From Paratinospora sagittata (taxonomy: Eukaryota; Streptophyta; Magnoliopsida; Ranunculales; Menispermaceae): DNA of 64,000 nucleotides. The stretch covers positions 15,166,286 through 15,230,285 of the forward strand of contig CM069603.1 of assembly GCA_035771175.1 (NCBI GenBank), in the 5' to 3' direction. Under the pieces are notes generated by a model. It did no database searches and was not told where the DNA came from. It saw only the letters and a list, made by a program, of their open reading frames with translations. How positions within the stretch are numbered: the stretch's first letter is position 1; each line of letters opens with the position of its first letter. The position numbers were made by a program, and so were the translations under genes. Below, piece by piece: positions 55,906-64,000 of the stretch.

Positions 55906-58818
55906 TGTGAAGTGACCCCCTGAAAATTATTTCATCTAGCCCATTACCCAATTATATTTTGCCCAAACTCTATGTGTTTGCCTTGATATGTTTAGCGTTT
56001 GTTTAATGTTTGTTTAATGTTGTATATTTGATGCTTGATAATGTATATAAATTGTATATGGGTCATGTTAAATTAAAGTATAATGCATGTTTTATTATTT
56101 ATGCATGGGCCCATTAAACCATGAATTGATATGGCTTAGGATTGATTGAATAAAAGGATAAATAAGAATGAAAATTTGATGTATTAAATGGATTGGACAT
56201 TTAAAATACATGGAAGCATGAGATTGGTTAAAGTACATGTGGTTGGTATAGGTAGTATGAGACCAACACATGTCAAGTTGGTGCATGAGAATGGACAAGT
56301 GTCCCGTGCCCCATTTCTCTTCTCCAACACATGTCAAGTTGGTGCATGAGAACAACACATGTCAAGTTGGTGCACGAGAATGGACAAGTGTCCCATGCCC
56401 CATTTCTCTTCTCCAATACATGTCAAGTTGGTGCATGAAAATGGACATGTGTCCCATGCCCCATTTCTCCTCTCCAACACATGTCAAGGTTGGTGCATGA
56501 GAGTGGACAAGTGTCCCGTGCCCTACTTCTCTTTCCCAAAATATTCCTAGAGGGTGAGATGAGTGGAGAGAAAGGAGAAAAGAAGATAAAGGAAAGAAGA
56601 AGAGAAAGAAAGAGGGAGTTGCTTTGAGGAAAGTCTTAGCAATATTTTCAACAAACAGCAGGATCTTGGTGCTATATGGTCAGATTGAGCTCAAACTTTG
56701 TCAGAGAGTTCGTATCTTATGGGTATTCATTCTGGTCGGTGGAGATCTTGATTGGAGTTTTCGTCTAAGAGATATAACCTCTCAAACAAAGCTGGTTGGA
56801 AAGTCTGGATTTCTCACGCAGTTTAGATCTCCCAAATCTACCAATGGATGGCTATGATATTGGGGAATGTGGTTTACAACTGATCGGTCCGCATTATGAA
56901 CGGTGGAGATGTTTATGGGTTAAGTATGTTGTGTGATATAGTCATCTGAGGTCGAGTATTTGCAGCAGGAAAGGAGAAATTGTCTGATTAGAGACTTGTT
57001 CATCAAAGAGGCTCATTGTTTTGGTCCACCGTTGGATTGAGCTGATGTTTGCACAGAAGGTTTGTTTCTTAACATACATCAATCTGTACGGTTGATTTTG
57101 TGATTAAATATTTCTATTGGTAGATTGATACATCTGAACATAATATTAAATAAATAATTGGTAGGTTGCTTGTATTAGCCCTAAATTTAAAATATGAACT
57201 TAGACCTTTCCAAATAGCTTGCATGTCAACTATGTTGACCTAGTTGCCATTTTTGATGAACCCATGATGCAAAATCAGTGATATACATGGCTGAACATGG
57301 TGACCTAGTGTAAATCGGCAATATGACCTAAGTACGAAAAATTTCACATTTTAGGGCTTTTGATGCTTTTGGCCTAGAATCATTGAATTGATGCAACTTA
57401 TGTTTAATTAAGCATGATTAGGGTTGATTATGCTACTGATTTGGTAGTTGTGACCATATCATGGATTAGGCCTACTTGTAATCAAGTGACCCAATTTGGG
57501 CATGTTTATACCTAAGGAATTGAAAATTAGTATTTTTGATTAATAGAATGGTTTATGAATGAGAACTATGCATTAGAGGCCTAAGTCATGTGATTTGAGT
57601 TGAATGGTCGGATTAGATGGGATTTAGGCCTATTGTCTATATGTGGGCTGATTTAGGGTTGATGTGTAATGTCTATGTGATTGAGCATAGAAATTGATGT
57701 ATGGTTGGATATAGATGAATGTTTCAGGGCCTTGATTGGGTTGATTCGGTTTGGTGTCCGTGTGTGGTTATATATTCTCGCGAGGCTTGGTTGTGAGTAG
57801 ACTTCATTTATGATTATATCTTTTATGTCATCATATCACTTATATATATTGTATGTTAAAAGCATGAATGTGTCCTAATGTTTTGAATGATGCATTGATT
57901 TGAGAAAACCTTATGACTTTGGTAGGGCCCATCTATCTGGCTAATAGGGGGACTTAACCTTGTCATAGGAGGGTTTTATAAAGGAAATATTTGGGGATGA
58001 GAACGGTACGGTGAAATAGACATGCACTAGTAACCCCAAATTAACATGATTGGGGATGAGAACGGTACGGTGAAATAGACGTGCACTAGTAACCCCAATG
58101 CATGTGGAATGTGGATCCAAATTGATAAGCTTTTACTTGCATCGAACTTATTATAAATGTTTGATATCTATATGTTATGAGCTTTTAATCATGCTACACA
58201 TTGACATGCATACATGATATTTATTGATGAGTACTGATAGCATATATGAATTCTATTCACTGGGCACCGTTGGCTCACCCTCATTTTCCTCTTTCAGGTC
58301 ATTCTGTTCTGAATAAGGGCAAAAGAGTAGTCATATCTTGAGGGCCTTGCCGACGAGAGAATCGAAGGCCTCGATGTGAGTTGAGAGACATTTTGATTGA
58401 ACTGTGTTATAAATTATGATGTATTATATTTTGGACAATGTAATTATAACACTTACCACATTGTAGTATGGGTGAGTTGAGACTTGTTAGATAGACAATG
58501 TGGACATATGATGTTTTTTCTGTGCCCTTAGTTTTGTACTTCGTGTGTATGTCAATCTTGATGGACTGTAGGGATTATGACGATTTTATTTATGGTTCAT
58601 TTTTATGGAGTATCTCTTGTTTTGGATGATTAATACGGTTAGTAGTTTTGTTTAGTACCTATTTATATTATGTCGTTGTTTGGGATAAGGCTCGTAGGGT
58701 CTCAACCCCCTCACGAGGGTTGAGGACTAGTTTGAGATGCCTATGCCGGGAGTCCCGCCTCGGCATTCCGCACGCCATTCCTTACGGGGTTGGTGGTCCG
58801 GGGTGCGGGGTCGCCACA
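55906..58818 (+). repeat. 3' LTR of chromovirus B
   Basis: TGTGAAGTGACCCCC to GGGTCGCCACA, 2913 bp, aligned to the 5' LTR with scattered substitutions. Differences include a duplicated tgtttaatgtt (56005), a partial 61-bp unit, a gactttggtaggg segment (57916) absent from the 5' LTR, and a tandem duplication of ggggatgagaacggtacgg (about 57991-58097). Confidence 0.92.
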
Positions 58819-59340
58819 ACAATGTAGTCAAGGGTACATTTCCTTTGTTCAATACAATGGTGCATGTCTTGTTTGATTCGGGTGCTACGCATTCCTTTAT
58901 ATCTTCTGCATTGGTAAGGCATTTAGGGTTGCATCCTGAACCGACAGACATCACAATCTATGTCTCATCACTATTAGGATCTGGTACTGATGTGAAAATG
59001 AAGTGTTCTCGATAAGAACTTCGAATCTCAGAACATATAATTTATGCCGATCTTTTTGTGATGGACATTGAAGACTGTGACATCATCCTCTGCATGGACT
59101 AGTTTGCACCTCTGAATGCAAAAATCGATTGTTTGAAGAAGCAAGTTTAGTTATCCTTGCCTACTGGGGAGTTTATCAAGATTCAGGGAACGAGGAAATG
59201 GATACACAACTCGACTGTTGCAATCCTCAAAGAACAGCTTCGAGCTTTATCCCTTGGTGATGACCATAAATCACCATCACTGTACCCTCTCAAGGTACAC
59301 GACATCTCGGTTATATCTGAATTCCTAACGGTTTTTTTTT
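58819..59340 (+). pseudogene. A5 protease and RT leader
   Basis: Continues the gag frame after the second acaat: VVKGTFPLFNTMVHVLFDSG keeps DSG. THSFISSALVRHLGLHPEP, then TAA after KMKCSR. IYADLFVMDIEDCDIILCMD shows Cys for the usual Gly. FIKIQGTRKWIHNSTVAIL and LSLGDDHKSPSLYPLKVHD precede RT. Confidence 0.8.
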
Positions 59341-60850
59341 AAATGACCTTCCTGGTCTACCTCCAGTTCAGGAATTCAATTTTGAGATCAACCTCATACC
59401 CGGGACTGGACCCATCTCAATTCCTCCATACAGAATGTCCAATGTCGAGCTGGTCGAGTTGGACAAACAACTGAAGGAGTTGGAGAGTAATGGCTTCTTC
59501 AGGAAAAATTCATCACCCTCGGGCGTTCCAGTTCTGTTTGTTTGCAAAAAGAATGGTTCGTTAAGACTTTGCATCCACTATCGCAAGTTGAATAATGCCA
59601 CCATCAAGAACCGATACCCATTACCCAGGATTAATGACTTGATCGACCAACTTAGAGATGTTATCTTCTCTAAGATTGATTTACGATCCCGTTACCATCA
59701 ACTCCGGATCAGATAGTCGGACATTAATAAAACGGCTTCCAGAACTCAGTACGGTCATTACGAGTTCTTGGTTATGCCGTTCGGTCTAACAAATGCACCT
59801 GTAACGTTCATGTATTTGATGAACCGCATCTTTAGGTTATACTTAGACCGATTTGTGGTGGTCTTTGTGGATGATATCTTGATATATTCCTCAACCGAGG
59901 AAGACCATAAGATACATCGGAGGATTGTCCTTCGGCCCTTTGGAAGCCACCAGTTGTATGTAAAGTTGAGTAAGTGCGAATTTTAGGCGAAGCAAGTTCA
60001 ATTCCTAGGTCATGTGGTTATAGGCAATGGCATTGAGGTGGATCCTTCAAAGGTTGAAACGGTTTTAAATTGGAAGCAGCTGACCACAGTTACTCAAATT
60101 CAGAGTTTTCTTAGTTTGGCTTGCTACTACAGACGCTTCATCAAGGATTTCAGAAAGATTGTTTAACCTATGACCAAACTCACTCAGAAAGACATATAAT
60201 TCATCTGGAATCCTGCTTGTGAATCATTATTTCAAGAATTGAAGAAGCACCTCATGACAGCACCTGTACTAATCACTCCAAGATATGGAGTTGGATTTTT
60301 ACTATACACGGACGCCTCTCTCCAAGGCTTAGGTGCAGTACTAATGCAAGAAGGCCAAATAATTGCATATGTTTCGAGGCAACTAAAGATTCATGAGGGT
60401 AATTGCCCAACGCATGACTTGGAACTTGCAGCTGTCATATTCGCACTGAAGTTATGGTGTCATTAATTATACGGTGAATGGTTTGAGGTCTTCTCAGATC
60501 ACAAGAGTCTCAAGTACATCTACACTCAGAGAGACCAAAACCTCCGCCAAAGGCGATGGTTAGAATTATTAAAAGATTATGACTTCAATTCCAATACCAT
60601 CCTGGTAAGGCCAATGTTGTGGCTGATTCCTTGAGTAGAAAAACTTATGTTGTTGCTTACACTCTTAACTTCGAGATGCGGAAGTTGGCTACAGAGTTGA
60701 AGAATTTTAACCTGCAGCTCATTGAGGGGGGAGGAAGATCACGACTCTTTCAATTATCAGCCAACTCTGAGCTTATTCGAAAGATTTCAGCAGCTCAAGC
60801 CAATGACCCTATGTTAATGGAGAAATGAGAACTTCTCCTCAGCGGACAAG
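59341..60850 (+). pseudogene. A5 reverse transcriptase and RNase H
   Basis: [57 protein letters not shown] then [30 protein letters not shown] (catalytic pair intact, about 59864-59893), and QFLGHV. RNase [36 protein letters not shown] then [32 protein letters not shown] 3-base loss in RDVIFSKID (VKYFSKID in A2), a frame change near 60585 and about six stops. Confidence 0.8.
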
Positions 60851-61130
60851 ACCTTCCTCACTGGTCGGTCTCCAATGACGGGGCCATTTTCTACAAAAAA
60901 TGTCTTTGTCTACCGAACGATCGTGAAGTTTAGAATGAAGTGCTCACTGAAATGCATTGTTCGAGGTTCGCTATGCATCTTTGGGGAGACAAGATGTACA
61001 AGGATGTCAAGTGACAATTCTGATTTTCTGGAATGAAGAAGGCTATTGCAGACTTCGTTGCTCGATGTCTCGTTTGCTAGCAAGTAAAGACAGAACGCAG
61101 ACTTCCCTCTAGACTTCTCAAGCCTTTACC
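60851..61130 (+). pseudogene. A5 integrase, 5' fragment
   Basis: Zinc-binding region TEMHCSRFAMHLWGDKMYKD and ARCLVC then TAG. It breaks in the linker (RLPSRLLKPLP-type) where an inverted LTR fragment starts. No catalytic core. Confidence 0.72.
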
Positions 61131-61622
61131 TATTTAAAGTTACTGCGAACAAGACTAAGTCTAGTTGAGTCAGATTGACCACTAATTCGATGTAGTAACA
61201 ATGTAATACATGAACTCCAAGTATACAGGCATAAGTGGGACAGGTATGAACATTATACGCAATAATGTAGTGTAAATGAATAATAGACATAATGATAAAT
61301 GAATGAAAACTTTAATAAAATTTATAAGACACGCAAACCTATGTTTCATTCCCCACCTTCAGATAAAATCTCTTTCTGGAACTAGCGCCTCTTCCCGAGC
61401 AAAACCGCCATGCACTGCGAGGAGAGTCTCAAAAAAAGGAGAGAGAAAATCATAAAAAGAGTGATGAACTAACAAGGAGAGCAAAAAAGAGAGAGGAGAG
61501 TTGTGTGAAAATGCAAAGTGGGGGGGTTCCTTTTATAGGAAAAGGGTTGCCTAAACGTTCAGGTTTCTGCCCGAAATTCAATTTTATTTTATTTTTTTGT
61601 GTGTGTAACTTAGGGGTATTAC
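61131..61622 (-). repeat. Inverted family-A LTR fragment (U3 side)
   Basis: Minus-oriented LTR from tttaaagttactgcgaacaag to taggggtattaca. Only the U3-side part is present; the 3' third is missing at the junction with A5. TATA-like ttttata near 61532. The outer edge lies directly against Helitron sequence at 61623. Confidence 0.8.
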
Positions 61623-62310
61623 ACGTAATGTAAATTAGTCTCTTTAAAGATTCCATTAATAATGTGTACAACACTCTGTCATTTTTTTTTTGAATGTGCG
61701 CCTTATTATTGTAGATTTTGGTTGCTTTATATATACTGCATTTCCTCCATCTTAGTTTGTAAACAATTATAATAACTAAAAGAAAACAATAACTATTATA
61801 AGTGAATAACTTTTAATCAATGGCCATTTTTAACTTAGAATTATGGACCTTCACTAGCTTCAACCATAAATTCATATTGCAAATCATTTATTTTTTGATG
61901 TAGCTGAAGGCTTATTGATAAAGCTATATCCTTTAGCTGTCTTTCACAACTTATTATTCTAATATTTTCCATTTTTAGAGTTTCGTACGAATTGAAGTTG
62001 TCTTCTTTTGATTGGTGAGGGCTCTCCAGTCAGGTGTTTAATAATTTAAATTTATTAATTACTTAAAATATCTATTTAAATAATTTTATTTACTTTAATT
62101 GTATTTTTGTGCCCTGTTGAATTAACAAACTAACCTTTAATACTACGGATTTACATTTATGTGAAATTATACATATTCCACTGATATTGTCCCAATCCTA
62201 GGCAAACTCAACTATAAGTAGGTATTTATTTAGAAAATGAATATAGTATATTCAATAACCATATATTCAACTTCAATAATTATGTGATCATAATATATAT
62301 GTTTTTTTAG

Positions 62311-62593
62311 ATGGATAGCACTGTGAAAAGTAGACCACGAAAAAAAAGAAGATTACATAATGTTAACAAACAAAGCTTCTTTTCCGGAGGTAATACACTC
62401 TATGTTCAAGGAGGTACACATCATGTAATGGGGGAGAGCTCAAATATAGATGAAAGACATATGCAAAATATTATGTCTCAAACAATAGTAGACGAAGACG
62501 ACAATATTGTCACAACCATAACACAGACTGACTTTCACCAGCAACAAGATGACGTCGAATTAGTTGAACCAATACCGCTATTAATACATGAAG
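62311..62593 (+). pseudogene. Helitron Rep exon 1
   Basis: MDSTVKSRPRKKRRLHNVNK to PLLIHEG; donor GAAG/GTTAGC at 62593/62594. Lys/Arg-rich near the start (a possible nuclear-localisation stretch RPRKKRR), then acidic. Matches the inverted copy with two differences. Confidence 0.65.
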
Positions 62594-62682
62594 GTTAGCC
62601 ACTATAATTGTATTTTTTTTTTTCCAATTGATGTCGAAAAAAGGTAATGATTTGATGTTGTAACCTTTTCTTGAATCAACAG

Positions 62683-62754
62683 TTGTTAATAACATTAGCA
62701 TAGCACAATATGATGAAGAGGGTACACCACAAGGGGTTGCTAATGTAAGCATAA
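62683..62754 (+). pseudogene. Helitron Rep exon 2
   Basis: Predicted from acceptor tcaacag/TTGTT and donor ATAA/GTAAGC, which keep phase on both sides. Encodes VNNISIAQYDEEGTPQGVAN and VSI. Inference from splice-like words and frame only. Confidence 0.5.
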
Positions 62755-62861
62755 GTAAGCGTGATCAGTATCTCTATCAACATTTAACTTTATCACTACA
62801 TTAGAATCTTATTTAAAATAGTCGATATGTATCTAATCCAAAAAAAAAATAAACAATGTAG

Positions 62862-63788
62862 GGAAATATACCAATAGTTGGGATTTTGGTGCTCCAGTAG
62901 AAATATGCCAATATTGTGGGGCCATTTTTTGGTATGAAGAGCGCAAGGATAAGCATAAAAAACCCAAGATTGCACAATTTTCATTATGTTTTCAAGAAGG
63001 AAAGATACAGCTATAGTATCTGAAAAAGCCACCTTTATTTTTAAGGGAACTTCTATATAGTCCTGCAAACAAGCGGTCATCAGATTTTAAAGACAATATT
63101 AGGGGGTACAACTCCATATTCGCTTTTACTTCTATTGGTGGTACTATTGACAATAAAATAAATAATGGTTATGGGCCTTATGTTTATTGGATCAGTGGAC
63201 AAAATCATCACATGATTGGTTCATTGCTTCCCACCATTGGAGAAAAGCCTAAACTTGCACAACTATACATTTATGATATTGATAATGAAGTTGCAAATAA
63301 AATCAATGCAGTTAGAAAAACTGATAACACATCTAGATTGCACAATGAAATAGTTGAAGGGTTGTTAAAGATGTTTGATGAACATAATGTGCTTGCTAAA
63401 GTATTTAGAATGGCAAGGGATCACTTCAGAGATTCAGAGGTACGTGATGTCCGTGTAAGGTTAGTATCTAACCGTTCAAAAGATCCAAGGATTTGTAATA
63501 CGCCAAGCGCATCGAAAGTTGTTGGTTTGGCTCCCAATGACCTGCATCGTACAGATGGAGTGCGAGCCATTATTATTGAGCACAAGGTAAATGGCTTACA
63601 ACGGATTAGTGAGTTGCACCCTTCTTTCATGGCTATGCAATATCCATTAATATTTCCTTATGGAGAAGATGAATTTCAGTTGAAGATACCTTACAATAAA
63701 AATGATCGTAAAAGACAGGCAAGAAAGAGTTTTGTTACTATAAGCGAATATTATGCATATAAAATTCAACAAGGGGTTACTGAAGCAC
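62862..63788 (+). pseudogene. Helitron Rep exon 3, Helitron_like_N domain
   Basis: Predicted start after aatgtag, in phase with exon 2. Zinc-finger-like CQYCGAIFW, KPPLFLRELLYSP, YNSIFAFTSIGG, NGYGPYVYWISGQNHH, IGSLLPTIGEKPKLAQLYIY, then HPSFMAMQYPLIFPYGEDEF and ISEYYAYKIQQ, the standard order of the N-terminal domain of plant Helitron Rep/helicase proteins. One TAG (63014). The reading frame ends in LTR sequence at 63789, before the HUH nuclease and helicase domains. Would nick and replicate the element by a rolling-circle mechanism. Confidence 0.8.
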
Positions 63789-64000
63789 TATCACACCCCG
63801 CTGGATGCGCCTAAACAGGCAGAATACTCACAGGCGGGGCACGAATACATTGTAACAATAATCGAGTGCGCAGGAACACAATTGAGTACAAATCTGATTA
63901 TATTAATTTCAGAATGTATTTTTGTACAAAATATGATTGATGGAACATCCTCCCAAAATCTCCCTTTAATTAACAAGGGATACAAAATGTGGGCCCAAAA
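63789..64000 (-). repeat. Family-A LTR, inverted, cut by window end
   Basis: Opens tatcacaccccgctgg (TG changed to TA) and follows the reverse complement of the family-A LTR 3' part: aggcggggcacgaat, cgagtgcgcagg, acaaaatgtgggccc. Inserted in the Helitron Rep gene. Confidence 0.82.

Larger units (their letters stand above)
48082..58818 (+). mobile_element. Full-length chromovirus B (Tekay/Del-like), 10.7 kb
   Basis: Flanked by acaat (48077-48081 and 58819-58823) within A5. 5' LTR 48082-50942, PBS 50945-50956, one gag-pol frame 51177-55881, polypurine tract 55893-55905, 3' LTR 55906-58818. LTRs of about 2.9 kb and the RT/integrase motifs fit the Tekay/Del lineage of chromoviruses. The coding region has about a dozen stops and two single-base frameshifts. 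The youngest complete element visible by nesting order. Confidence 0.92.
43719..61130 (+). mobile_element. Family A element A5, split by chromovirus B
   Basis: PBS region, ORF1, leader, gag (to 48081), then protease, RT, RNase H and part of integrase (58819-61130) after the 10.7-kb insertion. No 3' LTR: at about 61126-61133 integrase sequence (agcctttacctatt) runs into an inverted LTR fragment through a shared ctatt. The gag-protease frame is seamless once the insert and one acaat copy are removed. Confidence 0.83.
61623..63788 (+). mobile_element. Helitron, 5' part with Rep gene (interrupted)
   Basis: Non-coding upstream region 61623-62310, then a Rep gene in exons. The region is matched in reverse at 27822-28815. 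It starts at cgtaatgtaaattag inside the Helitron (the inverted copy continues upstream of this word), and ends at 63788 where a family-A LTR is inserted in the Rep coding sequence. The helicase half and the 3' hairpin lie outside the window or are lost. Confidence 0.8.

Noticed and set aside
1..64000. Host genes, tRNA or rRNA genes
   Set aside because: All longer frames trace to transposable elements; no tRNA cloverleaf or rRNA segment was noticed. The initiator-tRNA matches are primer-binding sites only.

Overview
This window is plant nuclear DNA, almost certainly a eudicot heterochromatic region, and I see no host gene in it. It is a nest of transposable elements. The evidence is chromovirus-type Ty3/gypsy gag-pol with initiator-Met-tRNA primer sites, long LTRs beginning TG and ending CA, two solo LTRs of the Ty1/copia SIRE/Maximus type (conserved 3' end reading caattcacccccctcttgg), a plant Helitron Rep gene and an Athila-like LTR. 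The species cannot be named from this sequence.

One family, called family A here, accounts for most of the window. Copies A1 (1256-27821, minus) and A2 (9572-27476, minus) lie on the left. A3 (30855-40578), A4 (40625-43718) and A5 (43719-61130) are plus-strand. LTRs are about 1.3-1.4 kb, starting TGTAATACCC and ending GTGTGACA. Read 5' to 3' a copy is: LTR, PBS, ORF1 (about 530 aa), a non-coding block with three short GTATGGGAC repeats and a TATATAA box, a short leader ORF, gag with a CCHC knuckle, protease, RT, RNase H, integrase with a chromodomain-like tail, ORF3 (173 aa), polypurine tract, LTR. ORF1 upstream of gag and ORF3 downstream of pol are extra reading frames held in step across several decayed copies. 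They are the most interesting content of the window.

Layout: 1-1255 Athila-like LTR cutting A1's ORF3; 1256-9571 A1 body, with a SIRE solo LTR at 4226-6261; 9572-27476 A2, nested in A1's 5' LTR. A2 carries a second SIRE solo LTR (14791-17086), a 537-bp tandem triplication (11201-12811) and, in its own 5' LTR, a family-A solo LTR (22975-27051) that contains another solo LTR (23955-26660). A1's LTR ends at 27821. An inverted Helitron fragment fills 27822-30654. Then come a broken family-A LTR (30655-30854, resuming 40579-40624) hit by A3, the A4 remnant, and A5, which shares one LTR with A4. A5 is split between gag and protease by a full-length 10.7-kb chromovirus B (48082-58818, 5-bp duplication acaat). 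A5 is truncated at about 61130 and joined to an inverted LTR fragment. A second Helitron copy (61623-63788) with an exon-intron Rep gene follows, cut by another family-A LTR running off the window.

All retroelement genes are decayed. Stop codons are mostly CAG to TAG, CAA to TAA, CGA to TGA and TGG to TAG/TGA, the signature of cytosine-methylation decay. Nothing here looks autonomous now; chromovirus B is closest, with about a dozen stops and two frameshifts.
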